A stretch of DNA of 26,118 nt from Chara braunii (GCA_003427395.1 BFEA01000198.1:1462698-1488815); one strand, 5' to 3'. Positions 1 to 9,437 are shown, counted from the stretch's first letter. Numbers and translations are program-made. The notes: a model not told the origin generated them from the sequence alone.

Positions 1-56
<56 letters not shown>
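1..56. repeat. (AG)n microsatellite
   Basis: An uninterrupted AG dinucleotide tract runs from the window edge, so its true left end is not visible. It is followed by the first partial copy of the composite repeat that fills the next 600 bases. Confidence 0.98.
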
Positions 57-60
<4 letters not shown>

Positions 61-93
61 CCAGCCATGCACACAGAGAGATAGAGAGAGGCT

Positions 94-264
94 ACTTCCA
101 TCGAAGGGATATGGAAATATACACTGCTTTCCAGCCATTCTACTTCCATTGATATGATGAGCAAAATCAGAATGAATCTTGCGCTAAACATGGAAATATA
201 CACTGCCACTTCTTTTTCGTCCTTTTTTTTTTTGTGTGTGTGTGCGCGTGCCTGTGTGTGTGTC

Positions 265-302
<38 letters not shown>

Positions 303-450
303 TTAATTTTTTTCCATCGATTGGTTGAGTCCACACGAGCCAACAGGAAAGTCTCCAACCCCGCCGCTGGCCTCACACGACTTCCATCGATAGGATAAGC
401 AAAACCGAATGAATCTTCCGCTAGAACATCAAAAAAAATATGCAGTACTA

Positions 451-546
<96 letters not shown>

Positions 547-660
547 GGTACTTTCATCGATGATAGGATGAGCAAAATCGAACGAATCTACCGCTAGAAC
601 ATGGAAATATACTGTTTTTTTTTTTTGTTTTTTTTTTGTGTGAGTGTGTTTGTGTGTGCG
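94..660. repeat. Composite satellite-like repeat: ~60-base unit plus T, GT and GA tracts
   Basis: A unit starting ACTTCCATCGAT and continuing through AGCAAAATCGAA to ATGGAAATATACACTG is seen best at 142-205, 380-449 and 550-614. Partial copies lie at 94-127 and about 310-335. Between copies lie T-runs, GT tracts (234-284 and 454-532) and GA tracts (284-302 and 532-544). Spacing between copies at 142, 310, 380 and 550 is about 168, 70 and 170 bases, so the unit seems to have spread together with its simple-sequence tail. The reading frames here (poly-Cys/Val, poly-His/Thr) are artefacts of the dinucleotide tracts. Confidence 0.8.
454..544. repeat. (GT)n followed by (GA)n microsatellite
   Basis: About 39 GT units run directly into a short GA tract. 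It is the longest GT tract in the window that does not border an assembly gap. Confidence 0.97.
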
Positions 661-886
661 AAAACTTAGCAACTGCCAGGGCATTTTGCAAAGTTGGGCA
701 GTGTCCGGTGGGGGTTGCAAAGATGGGATTCAACTGATGGCTGGGTTGTTTCGCAAAATGTTTGTCATCATCCTTTGCCGCAGCGTAGCTGCGGCAGGTC
801 CACTTGTTTTTTATAAAGCCCAGCGTGTTGTAGAGGCCAAGGACTAGACCCACAGTGATCGGTGGCAGCGGCAGCCGGTGGTAGTC
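554..886 (-). other. Unrecognised minus-strand open frame, possible exon
   Basis: From 886 downward the minus strand reads without a stop into the GT/T tract. It begins just after a plausible acceptor (CCTATCCTGTCAG, then GACTAC). The first residues, DYHRLPLPPITVGLVLGLYN, include a short hydrophobic run that could be a membrane segment. The last third of the frame is simple sequence and cannot be real protein. I recognise no family and see no convincing 5' splice site at the other end. The frame also contains a perfect hairpin at 776-796. This is a weak candidate only. Confidence 0.15.
776..796. repeat. Short perfect hairpin
   Basis: TGCCGCAGC and GCTGCGGCA are perfect 9-base reverse complements separated by GTA. 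No function can be assigned. Confidence 0.8.
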
Positions 887-1060
887 CTGACAGGATAGGC
901 CCCCATCCCTACCCTTCCCCACGTTAAATACTCCCAGCGCACCCCCTATCCCTACTATCCTACCTCAGTGTGACCAGCACTCAGGACCATCACCCTACCA
1001 GTATCGAGGGCAACTTGGACCAGACAGCATTGACAAGCACCAAGGGGCCGTGCCGCATCC
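887..1060. other. Non-coding, nothing recognised
   Basis: Short C-rich sequence between the candidate minus-strand frame and the hairpin at 1060-1172. No coding, RNA or repeat signal was seen. Confidence 0.4.
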
Positions 1061-1172
1061 TATCTGGGGGGTCTTACCGTTTTGTTTTTCGGCCAGGAGG
1101 CCTCCACGCAGGCCGTGGAGGCCTCCTGGCCCAAAAAAACAAATCAGACTGGGTCCGGTAGGCCCACCAAAA
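1060..1172. repeat. Inverted repeat with perfect 18-base core
   Basis: The core arms at 1091-1108 and 1114-1131 (GGCCAGGAGGCCTCCACG and its complement) are perfect and separated by five bases. The symmetry continues imperfectly outward: a T-rich left flank faces an A-rich right flank, and GGGGGTCTTACCG on the left resembles the complement of the GGTAGGCCCACC segment on the right. The whole could fold into a ~110-base stem-loop. It looks like a small fold-back element. It could also be a structured transcript, but no flanking gene supports that. Confidence 0.7.
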
Positions 1173-1376
1173 AGGCTTGAAAAGGGCAGCCTATCTAGAC
1201 CGCTGATCTCGAGAGATCGGCAGACAAGATATAAGACCGGGCGGAAGTGAATCACATTGAAAGCAGGAAAGTCCCAGTGTCCAGAAAGCAGCATTGCACC
1301 AATATTACACCAATGGAGAATCGAAACACTGAAACCAAATGTCAATGAGAGCTTACTCTCATCCCCACCAACATAC

Positions 1377-1534
1377 ATATCCAGGCCCTCTCTCCCTACT
1401 TGGCGCTCGGCACCCAGGATACTCCCTACACAGCTACTTCCTGCCTACGAATTGACAATGCAATTGTTGACGTCAGCAGCCACCAAAGTACTTGAAGATG
1501 TCGACCAATGCAGACCATCGCCAATGCCAGGTAT
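1377..1534 (+). other. Weak candidate exon, unrecognised
   Basis: The stretch lies between a possible acceptor (ACATATCCAG at 1376) and a good donor (GCCAG, then GTATGC, at about 1535). It is part of the longest plus-strand open frame near here, which opens at 1257 and closes at 1898. Past the donor the frame runs into pyrimidine-rich sequence encoding proline, serine and histidine runs, which argues that the full frame is not a gene. No family was recognised in any frame. Confidence 0.15.
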
Positions 1535-1718
1535 GCGCACGCCCTCACATCATCATCCTCATCTCTCCCACTCTCTCCCTGTCCTTGTCTTCCTCCCACG
1601 TCTTTTCCCTCGTGCACGAAGACCACCACCACCTCCACTGGCTGTCCAAGCCAAGCCCTGGCTTTGTAGGGCTGGCTATGGCGCTGCCCTCAGCAGCGCC
1701 CTGCCTTCTTCCAGCCCC

Positions 1719-1806
1719 GCATGCACTGCCTGGCAACTAGTGCTAGTGCACAGTGCACAGCCCACGAACGCACGCTCAAGCAGCGCTGCCGCATGCACTG
1801 CCTGGT
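1719..1806. repeat. Direct repeat GCATGCACTGCCTGG
   Basis: The 15-base sequence GCATGCACTGCCTGG occurs at about 1719 and again at 1791. CAGCGC-rich sequence lies upstream of both copies, which suggests a small local duplication. Confidence 0.6.
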
Positions 1807-2161
1807 GCCCGAATGACTCCACCAGTGGCGAGCTCTTTCCTTTATGGAAAGTGCTCGACCAGTCTGCTCCCTGGCTGGGCCTCGTGTATTTCCAGTAGCT
1901 TCCAATCGAGCCAAAGTGTCTGCGCCCAGACCCATTCAGACAGTGGTCTGGGACCGAATTGGTTGAGCCTGCCCAATCACCCAGGAGTAAACGTGAGGTT
2001 CTCCCTGCTTCGCCTGTGCTGCTGGAAGAGCCTAGAAGGCTCACAAATTATTTCTGATTCTCACGAGTACGGAGGATGTAACCAACTGGCACATGGCAAC
2101 TGTCTGGCGCCCACCAAACTTTGCCAAGATTGACGAACTCAGGCCATATTGAAATTCAGGG

Positions 2162-2184
2162 GCCCGCCTTCACTTAGGGCGGGC
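2162..2184. repeat. Hairpin GCCCGCC / GGCGGGC, copy 1
   Basis: GCCCGCC pairs with GGCGGGC around the loop TTCACTTAG. The same loop and stem recur at 2346-2368, so this is a repeated structure and not an isolated palindrome. Confidence 0.65.
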
Positions 2185-2345
2185 TCATGCTTTCTGAAAG
2201 GGCCCTACAGGGGCATGCCAAGGAGCCAACTCGTAACAAGGCCTCATCGAAGATCCATGCCCACATGGGGTTTACAACAGGTTCTGCTTGGGCCCCTCAG
2301 CCTCGTCTCATAGCCCTATAAACAGGCATTGGCACATATTTGCAG

Positions 2346-2368
2346 GCCCACCTTCACTTAGGGCGGGC
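2346..2368. repeat. Hairpin GCCCACC / GGCGGGC, copy 2
   Basis: Same loop as the copy 184 bases upstream, with one stem position changed from G to A. The change still allows weak pairing on one strand. Confidence 0.6.
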
Positions 2369-2526
2369 ACGGCACTTTCAGACACTGCCGAGGGACAATC
2401 CTCGCAGAAGGTTAACATTTCCGGAAAGTCAGATACATTGTTGTTATCAATGTCTGCTGAAGCCCGTGCTTGCTGAAACCCCACCACTAACACCCTCACC
2501 ATAACCCCCCCAACCCCTGAAATACA

Positions 2527-2543
2527 CCCCCCCCCCCCCCCCC
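2527..2543. repeat. Poly-C run
   Basis: A homopolymer C run in otherwise C-rich sequence. Length may be affected by sequencing error. Confidence 0.9.
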
Positions 2544-2678
2544 AAAACCCCCGAGTGAAACTTCTCTGTTCAAAGTTTTCTTTGCGAATTCGGGGAGATC
2601 ACGGCGACCACAGTCCAATCATGTTTTCAAAACATAAAAAAAATAAAAATTGGCCCACTTCTGGGCGCAACCAGAATT

Positions 2679-2721
2679 CCGGTTGGACCACCGGGGGTCC
2701 AACCGGCCGGTTCCCGGGAAC
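2679..2721. repeat. 11-base perfect hairpin plus 12-base palindrome
   Basis: CCGGTTGGACC at 2679-2689 is the exact complement of GGTCCAACCGG at 2696-2706, with a six-base loop. GTTCCCGGGAAC, a perfect 12-base palindrome, follows at 2710-2721. The two dyads are back to back and share a CCGGTT motif. Confidence 0.7.
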
Positions 2722-3030
2722 AGCCTAGATATTAACAGATTATGGTTTTGAGGGTCATTCGTTACAAAAACACTTTCCCTTTCATGTGGAGTACAGGAGG
2801 TCGTGGAGGAGGGAGGATGTCCCAGGTAGAGAGCCAGAGGATGAGGAGAAGAGAAAGGTGCAAGTGAGAAAGGTGGAGGGAAGAAGAGACGAAGCATGCA
2901 GAGAGCTGTCGATCACAATATCATCAATAGAATTGAATAATGCACCGTCAAGTTGTGTCAACAAGATAAAGTGGTGATGTCAGAAGGTAGGAAGGCCAAG
3001 AGAGAAGCTCGTGTCAGAAGAAATCCATAG

Positions 3031-3315
3031 GGAAAGGAGGACATGGAAAGTACTAGAGAAATGGGTGAGAAATTTGAGGCACATAGACCCAACTGGATGA
3101 TGCTTGTTCAGGGTGCACAAGCGGCTGATGATAGAGGAAGAGGAAGCCAAGACAAAGCAAGGGAGAGAGAGGGAAGCCAGAGGAAAAGGAGGACATGGAA
3201 AGTACTGGAGAAATGGGTGAGAGAATTTGAGGCACATAGACCCAACTGGATAATGCTTGTGCAAGGTGCATACAGGAAGAGGAGGCCCAGACAAAGCAAG
3301 GGAGAGAGAGGAAAA
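3031..3315. repeat. Two-copy tandem repeat, period ~150 bases
   Basis: A unit beginning GGAAAGGAGGACATGGAAAG and running to GACAAAGCAAGGGAGAGAG occurs at 3031-3170 and 3182-3310. The second copy lacks about 13 bases near GCGGCTGATGAT. In the plus frame the second copy reads WKVLEKWVREFEAHRPNW and the first reads the same C-terminal part. A one-base difference in the GTGAGA segment puts the first half of copy 1 out of frame, so the unit is not being kept as protein. I recognise no family. Confidence 0.8.
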
Positions 3316-3444
3316 GGTGGGCGGTGAAGTTCAGAGTGAGCTAGATGACCTCTTCTGGAGTTCAATTTGATTGAATTCATGATTCATTCACTGAGCTAGA
3401 GCGTTTTCCTTTTTCCGATTCATTGAATTCGAAATACACCTTGT

Positions 3445-3780
3445 TTAAAGAGAGGCAGGGAGAGGGAGAAAGGAAGGGGGAGAGAGAGAGGGGAGAAAGG
3501 GGGGGGGGGAGAGAAGTACATTCAATGGATTTGGTTCATAGTGGCCTAAGTGGATCGACAGGAAAGGGTATGAGATATACAAGAGACGATGGTGGAGGTG
3601 GGGGAGGAAAGGAGGAAAAGATGGCGAGCCTAAGGAGGAGGATGGGAGGAGATGGCAGAGTTTGATTATAAGCTGACAAGAAGACAGACGGCAAGGAGAT
3701 GAAAGGAGGAGAGGAGAAAGAAGGTTGTGATCAATCACGACATGACGAGGAGGCAGCCTGGATGTGGAGGAGGAGGTGCA
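3445..3780. repeat. Purine-rich low-complexity stretch
   Basis: The plus strand is dominated by GA, GGA and GGGA runs. The open frames on both strands here are by-products of this skew: Gly/Arg/Glu on the plus strand and Ser/Pro/Leu on the minus strand. Confidence 0.8.
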
Positions 3781-5660
3781 GAGGATGAGGGGAAACAGCA
3801 CCTCAATACACAACCTGTGTATTCCAGACCTATGCAGATTGTGGACGTTCCTTGCAGAATGTCTGTCTACAGTGAATTCTTGATTGCAAAGTAACAGGCT
3901 GAACACAAAGCACAGCCATATCGCACATTTGGGCAGACCCAACATGGAGAAGGGATTCAGAGTTATGTAGAGGGGTAGACATCTTTGCACGTGTACTCTG
4001 GTATGCTGACAGTAGAGAGCAAAGGTGAATATAACTCCGGGAATGAGAGTACAGCAGATTCACACCAGGGCTATCATAGAAATCTGTCGGACTCGGTCAG
4101 AAAGTCCATGTGTTTGTCCAGAGTAGAGCTCAACTTACCCAGCAGCAGGCAGTTGTTGACAAAAGGTGCAAATTGAATTGCCACATTTGCCACAAAGAAG
4201 GTTCAGGAAGCATTCCATACAGGGGCACATCAAATAAAGACACTACAGATGCAACTTATTGACAATAGTTATTGACAGGGAAGCTTATTAACAATACAGG
4301 GGCGCATCAACAGGGAAGCTTATTGACAATAGTTACTAGTAATTCAGATAAAGATGAACCATTACAAAGCAACGTAACTCACATCATCTGATTCATCACC
4401 GGGCGGCACTCTTTTGAATGAATGTAGCGCATGTGGGAGTTTCACATCCAAATAACCATGGTGACTCTTCTGCACGCGCATCAGCACTTTCCACCTGAAA
4501 TGGTAACACACATTTTTGTTAGCAAACCGACATCCCCGCCTCCAGACACGTGCACCCACAAAAACCTACTTCATACTGCTCCACACAAAGACAAGCTGGC
4601 AGCAAACGTAAGTTGTGTGCTAATGCATGCCAAGATGATGCAAAGTTGAAAGACCAACACGAGGAAGAGATGCAATGTGATGCAGTGGACAATAAAGCAA
4701 CAAGACGATGTGGCTCAGATCCTATCCCACACCAAACAGTGAGGTGTAGAAACATAGATGATAGAACAGCATCCCTGGGATGACAGAGACCTGAGCGATA
4801 TGCACAACAGATGTCTTGAAGAAGAAGGCCGGTTACGATCGGTGGCAGACCTCCAAGATATGGCACCAGCTGAGTAGGTAGACTCAACTGCACCTCCAAT
4901 CTCTCCTGGCTCTACCGGCACTCATACCTTCCCCAACGCTATGTTGCTCCTCTGCTCTCGCTCGCACTGTGGAGTCACATGAATGAATGAAAGGCAACCG
5001 ACTTCCTAATGGACCGGCCTCTCCTCTAGATTACTGCGCCAGCCACCAACCAACTCGGCCACCTTCCTAGGCCTCCAACCAGATTAAGATCCCATGACCT
5101 GCAAGGGAGGACATGTCCTGCTCAGTCACGCAGGCCCAAAAACAAGTGGCCTGGGTCGACCCTATCTCATCAGCTGGGTCTGGACCATGAACTGGCCTGA
5201 GCACAAGAAGTCTGACAGAGGCCCAGGCACAAACAGATGAGCTGCGCCAAAAGACCAAAAGGTATGGGCCACAGGTGTGAACATGACAAACCTATGCCTG
5301 TTTGGGCCAAGCCCTGAAAAATGCAATCTAGAACAGGACAAGACGAGCTGGCAAAAAGGAAAACCGTACTGTGATAACAACAAAATAAGTGCAATCGGAA
5401 CAAAGCAAAGTTCGCAAACTGAATAACACTGAACTGAGAACAGACAAAACACACACACCGCTAGACTCAGAACGGGCAAAATGCGAACACGCCTGTCTAG
5501 GAACTCACCCACCAAAGGGCCTTATGATGGCTGAGGCCTTCTTGGCCAATAGAAGGGGTAGGCAGCCGAGGGGCCTATTAAAAAGATACTCAGGCTCCCA
5601 GGCCCAGTGTAGGAGGCCCCAGCATGCCACACACGCACCTCCTCAATAAGCAGAGCCCCT
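3781..5660. other. Unrecognised intergenic stretch
   Basis: I see no coding exon, RNA gene or recognisable transposon here. Two short direct repeats lie at 4220-4335 (annotated separately). A 12-base palindrome AGGACATGTCCT is present near 5108. Open frames on both strands are short and lack recognisable motifs. Confidence 0.4.
4218..4335. repeat. Interleaved short direct repeats
   Basis: ACAGGGGCACATCAA and ACAGGGGCGCATCAA occur about 80 bases apart. GCTTATTGACAATAG-type segments occur three times, with ACAGGGAAGCTTATT twice. The pattern suggests a small duplication followed by slippage. Confidence 0.6.
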
Positions 5661-5689
5661 ACTAGAGGGCACCCGAGCATTCCGCGGGC

Positions 5690-6060
5690 AGGCAGGTTGG
5701 GCCTCTGAGGCTGTCGTAGGTGCACGGTGCTGACTCTCATAGTCTGCTAAAATATATGGTGTTGTGACCATGAGGTCCTCGTGGTAAGCCAATGATTAGG
5801 ATGAGGTTTGCAATAGGAGAAGTGAAAATTGTAGCACATGGGCTTCTTGTTGTTGTGCCAATGGGTAACTATCTCCTGAACATCCTGAAACCCATCCAGA
5901 ACGACAGCCCGCAAAACCATCACTCTCTGCATCAGCATAGCCGACTTAGACTTGACGCACCCGATGAACATCAAGATGCGGAAGGAGATGGAGGATACAT
6001 GAAGCGCCAACGGGCTCATCCCTGAAAGGAGCCAGAATACAACAGATCCCAACCATTCGG
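5690..6060 (-). pseudogene. Gypsy polyprotein C-terminal tail remnant
   Basis: KLLPEWLGSVVFWLLS near 6000-6075 fits the post-integrase block KLxPKWxGPFxVL. Near 5700-5800 a different frame reads HEDLMVTTPYILADYE, similar in pattern to PREELVQTDPHIVSYYE in the plus-strand relic at 12063-12200. This tail may be a degenerate chromodomain-like module. That is inference from position and from the W/E/D pattern. Confidence 0.55.
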
Positions 6061-6790
6061 GGAGGAGTTTCCGAGAAATATCCAGCTCCTAACTGACCTC
6101 CTCCGGCAGAACCTAAACACGATCACCTGTACGAAAGGGGCAACACGATCAATGGCAGTTTGATGCTGGATGCGAAGCTGCACACAAGTCATCTCGGGCT
6201 TTCACAATCACGTCGTGCAACTTGGTCTTGAGTGCCAATGTCCCGGGAACATCTGTCTCAGTCTGGCAAAGAATGAGGGAATCCGAAGGGACTTAATCCG
6301 GTGTTCCATGCTCCAACTCAAATGATGACATGTCAATGGTACGATGAACAAACGTGTTGTACTCCAAAGAAACATCGCCAGGATGTTCTTCCCAATCTCG
6401 ACGCTCCAGATGAATGAGAGTTTCAAAAATCCGGCCCCTCTGTAGGACTGAGGCTGACTCTTTGGCGCCGTGCATGGTATGGCAATAACTGCACGTAGTT
6501 TGTCAAATGGTCAACCACAGTCATAATCCCATTAATACCGAACCCTTTTCCATGGCGATTGAATCATGGGGCTGAGTCAAAATCAGACATGGCTGCAGCC
6601 CTGAATACGGCGTACGGCATGATAGCGTGCCATGCTGCACTGGCAGCTCGGAAGTATGACAATACTCAATGACACTAGATGCCATCACTGAGCAATAAAG
6701 CCTCTCACTAAGACAAGCCACAGAGCGATTTACCCAAGGTGTACTGCGTGCCAAGCATCATTGTATTTGCCTAGGATAGTACAGGAAGGC
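6060..6790 (-). pseudogene. Gypsy integrase remnant
   Basis: On the minus strand, GINGIMTVVDHLTNYVQLLP near 6480-6545 matches the DDE-core start of gypsy integrases (DSIxVVVDRLTKxAHFIP), including the first catalytic aspartate. Further on, WEEHPGDVSLEYNTFVHRT and SSFELEHG near 6290-6400 match the WxxxLPLAEFAYNxxxHxST / PFELxYG block. The part between them, which should hold the second aspartate and the glutamate, is compressed to about 70 residues and is out of frame. The zinc-binding HHCC region upstream is only faintly visible. Confidence 0.8.
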
Positions 6791-7049
6791 CCATCGTGAG
6801 GAACAGAAGTAAATCCTGGGCACACGTGTCAAAGGACCCAATCCCGAAAATAATACTGAGATGCCAGAGGAGTGGGTAACGAACATTGTGAGTAGAAACT
6901 CATGCTTCGATTCATCTCCCCGAGCAATGTGACGCTGCTTGTCCTACTGAAGTGAGAGCACGTGCTGGGCGACTGGCCAAAGGTCTGTTCTCCTAGATAA
7001 GAGCATCCGCGAGCCAGTTCGACTTGCCAGATGTATGCCAGATGTCAAA

Positions 7050-7420
7050 GTTGAAGTAATCAATTTAGGCCCTCCAGCATGCAATCACGTTGTTGACGTG
7101 TTTTGTGTTTGAAGAAGACTAGTGGATTGTTGTCCGCAATGCACACAACGTAAAAATGTCTTGTAACATTCCAAGATTGAGCTGACCGTAAAAAGCTCCT
7201 TCCTTGCATCATTCATCGCAAACAGGGGGAGCCTCCTTAGTAAGGTACTCAACTGGATGGAAAACGTCTCCATTGCTCTATTCAAGCACCACGCCATACT
7301 GCACCACTGGTAACCTGCACTGTCATGGTAGGCTCGAAGATGCACAAAACTAAGGCTCCCAACATAGCTGCCTTCAGAGACCCAAAAGTCGTGCGAGCAT
7401 CCTTGTTGAAGTTGTTTCAA
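7050..7420 (-). pseudogene. Gypsy RNase H remnant
   Basis: This follows the reverse transcriptase at the expected distance. The readable parts are CYKTFLRCVHCGQQSTSLL and the overlapping-frame PLVFFKHKT, which fit the WRHYLLG-FxVxTDHKSLxYL block of gypsy RNase H. The following LNxLLQLxHLAYIW fits the WxxxLxxYDFxIxY block. The catalytic acidic residues cannot all be placed, and the frame is broken. Confidence 0.55.
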
Positions 7421-7619
7421 GGTCGCAGCAAAGCACTAATAGTAACCTCCCAATCCAAAAAAAGAACATATGCCGATGACGTAAGCAGGTTCAGGCCAAC
7501 GTTGAAGGAGATGCATCTTGTCCTCCAGAGGACGAATATTGTGAGGCGTGATGAAATGAACTACGTACCCATGAGGCGTAATGAAATGAACTAAATACTC
7601 TAACCCCTGGTCGGCAAAC

Positions 7620-8115
7620 TCACACTTGACGTGGTTTGCTTCGTACTTGGCCTGGCAGAGCCATCCAAGATCGCATGTAGGCGCGCTCTAAATCATCCTC
7701 AAATGCCTGACTGTAGATCAAAATATTGTCAAGATAGACGAGGATAAAGTGATCTACCATGGCTCGAACCTTGTTTCTCATTGTGGCTTGGAAACCTCTC
7801 CGGCACATTGATTATGCCGAAAGGCATGAGAATGTACTCGACATGCCCATTGCATCTTGAACGTGAACTTACCAGGTGACCTAGAGAAGCAAAGGGCACC
7901 CCTTCAGTGCTGGAGTAAGTCATCAATGCATGGAGGGGAGTCTACATTCTTCGATGTTTGTGCATTAAGCTTTAAGATGTCGATCAAAAGTCGTGGGTCC
8001 TCCTTTTGTACGAAGAGAACAAGAGTGCCCAAAGGAGAGCTGCAAGGAGTCATACACACCCTTAACAAGCAAATAGTTGATCTTGGAGAAGATCAAGCTC
8101 CTTTGCACTCTTGTG
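7620..8115 (-). pseudogene. Gypsy reverse transcriptase remnant
   Basis: Motifs appear in the expected order on the minus strand. SPLGTLVLFVQKED lies near 8000-8060, then IDILKLNAQTSKN, then PPCIDDLL, corresponding to the SPxGAPVLFVxKKDG / YRxLN / LPRIDDLL blocks. YILMPFGIINVPERF follows near 7800-7850, then the catalytic box as VYLDNILIYS near 7710-7740. The usual YLDD is YLDN, so one of the two metal-binding aspartates is lost. Part of the palm between these motifs seems shortened. Several frameshifts and a stop separate the blocks. Confidence 0.88.
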
Positions 8116-8389
8116 ATAAATGCAACCCTTTGGAGTGCCCCCATCATGAAGAAGTATCTCACGTAAAATAGGGCAGTCCTCAACACCTCCCAAAGGGGAC
8201 TGGAATACATGTGCAAATCGCTGCGAAGTGTGCAACATTCACGTATCCAAAGATGCATTTATGTCAAAGAATACGGTGCAAAGCCACATATAGAAAAGAT
8301 ATGTAAATCTCGGTGATGCACTCGTATGCACAAGTTGTCAGAAGTCTGTCGCCAAAGTAAGGTGGCAAGAGATTCAGGGATAAGGAAGA

Positions 8390-8660
8390 GGTCTGCCAGG
8401 TGTCTCTCACTGCCCAAGGTGAGATCAAATGGTGTGTCAAGGATGTTGAACTTGGTCTCCCGCATGTGAAGTGCAAAGTACACGGACATGAAGCCAAGGC
8501 GTCGATCCATCCTCTATCTCGTACCATCATCAGTCAACGCAAACTAGGTGGAGTATGCCTACCTATGGACTGCCACAAGCCAATATTCCGCATCGCTCTG
8601 CAATCAAGTAAAGCTTTGCACACCACTTGGTTAATAGGAATGTGAATGTACAGCAGTGGT
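8390..8660 (-). pseudogene. Gypsy aspartic protease remnant
   Basis: The minus strand near 8580-8640 reads VCKALLDCRAMRN. This fits the retropepsin active-site stretch (hydrophobic-LLD-C/S-G-A), with the glycine apparently replaced by arginine. About 50 residues later, near 8400-8450, it reads FNILDTPFDLTLGSE, which matches the second conserved hydrophobic and glycine block. Frames differ between the two motifs. With the active-site glycine lost and the frame broken, the protease must be dead. Confidence 0.65.
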
Positions 8661-8898
8661 GCATCAGTGTCCTCGTACCGTTGCGTGTGAAACTCCCTCC
8701 TAAACTTTGAAAGATAAGACTAAAGGCAGGTCACCTGAAGGCCCTCAACCCTGCTATCCAACAATAGGGCCGTCATTGCAAAGTGTATATATTCCCGTAA
8801 GTGTGCTTGTAAAGCAACACAGTATAACTTCCACGAACGGCCCATAGGTAGAACGGTAACCAATCGAAGTACGCTGGCTCCAAAGGGTCTAGACTCTG

Positions 8899-9045
8899 AA
8901 GCAAGTAGGAGCGGTTGTCCCAGCATGGATGTGCCATCGGAAGTTACACATGCGTAGTTCCTTTAGCAACGCAAGTATGGAATGTGCCATCGGAAGTTAC
9001 ACATGCGTAGTTCCTTGAGCAAGGAGGAGAGGTTGTCCCAGTATC
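8899..9045. repeat. Overlapping direct repeats
   Basis: GTGCCATCGGAAGTTACACA followed by TGCGTAGTTCCTT occurs at 8931 and 8984 (53-base period). AGGAG-GGTTGTCCCAG occurs at about 8907 and 9026 (119 bases apart). The nested arrangement suggests two duplication steps at the 5' border of the gypsy relic. Confidence 0.8.
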
Positions 9046-9059
9046 GAGACAGACATACA

Positions 9060-9335
9060 CTGGCATGCGAGGAAAGGGAGAGAGAGGGAGAGGGCGAAAC
9101 ACAGAGAGGGAGGGATAGGCAGTGACAGGCAGAGAGATGGAAAGGCAGCGAGACGAGAGAACGATTAAGAGAGGGAGAGAGGGTGAGAGGCAGAGACAGG
9201 CAGAGACAGGAAGTGCGAGGCAGACAGAGGGAGACAGGTCGGAGAGGCAGAGATGCAGAGAGGTAAAGATGGAAAGAGGAGAAGAGAGAGGGGAGGAGAG
9301 AGAGAGGGGACGAGATAGGTCATGCGCAGAGAAGG
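9060..9335. repeat. GA/GACA purine-rich low-complexity stretch
   Basis: Degenerate GAGAG, GGCAGAGA and GACAGG runs. The Arg/Glu-rich plus frame and Ser/Leu-rich minus frame are composition artefacts. Confidence 0.9.
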
Positions 9336-9351
9336 GAAAGAGGTATCATAC

Positions 9352-9437
9352 CCATCAACTTGCATTGAGCTTGCCTTTGCAACATCAAGAAGAAATTTGT
9401 CCACGTATGCTTTATCCGTGATGTGAAAATGTTTACC
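9352..9437 (-). CDS. Candidate internal exon, unrecognised protein
   Basis: On the minus strand a plausible acceptor (GGCACTGAATTCAG) precedes an 86-base open segment that reads GKHFHITDKAYVDKFLLDVA and then KASSMQVD. It ends at a possible donor GTATGA. The residues look protein-like, and composition changes at both proposed edges: T-rich upstream intron, GA-rich downstream. I do not recognise the family and no neighbouring exon was found, so this remains a guess. A decayed transposon fragment is equally possible. Confidence 0.25.

Larger units (their letters stand above)
1899..2526. other. Non-coding stretch with two related hairpins
   Basis: No gene was recognised. The notable content is a pair of related hairpins at 2162-2184 and 2346-2368, annotated separately. 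The rest is unique-looking sequence. Confidence 0.4.
5690..8940 (-). mobile_element. Degenerate Ty3/gypsy LTR retrotransposon, pol region
   Basis: Reading the minus strand from high to low coordinates gives the Ty3/gypsy domain order: aspartic protease, reverse transcriptase, RNase H, integrase, then a C-terminal tail. Each domain is recognised by short motifs, but the reading frame changes many times and stops are frequent, so nothing can be translated intact. I could not find matching LTRs, a primer binding site or an upstream gag, so the outer limits are approximate. The tail (reading DLMVTTPYILADYE near 5700-5790) resembles the tail of the plus-strand gypsy relic at 12063-12200, so the two elements are probably related families in opposite orientation. 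Confidence 0.85.

Noticed and set aside
409-720. Open frames encoding poly-Cys/Val and poly-His/Thr
   Set aside because: They are translations of GT/CA dinucleotide tracts in different frames, with no other protein content.
1257-1898. 213-codon plus-strand open frame
   Set aside because: It is proline, serine and histidine rich from pyrimidine-rich DNA, contains a strong splice donor in its middle, and has no recognised domain.
3031-3315. CRISPR-like array
   Set aside because: Only two long, unequal copies and a eukaryotic context. No short regularly spaced repeats with unique spacers were found anywhere in the window.
3423-3990. Overlapping open frames of 80 and 181 codons
   Set aside because: They arise from purine-rich low-complexity sequence, with Gly/Arg on one strand and Ser/Pro/Leu on the other.
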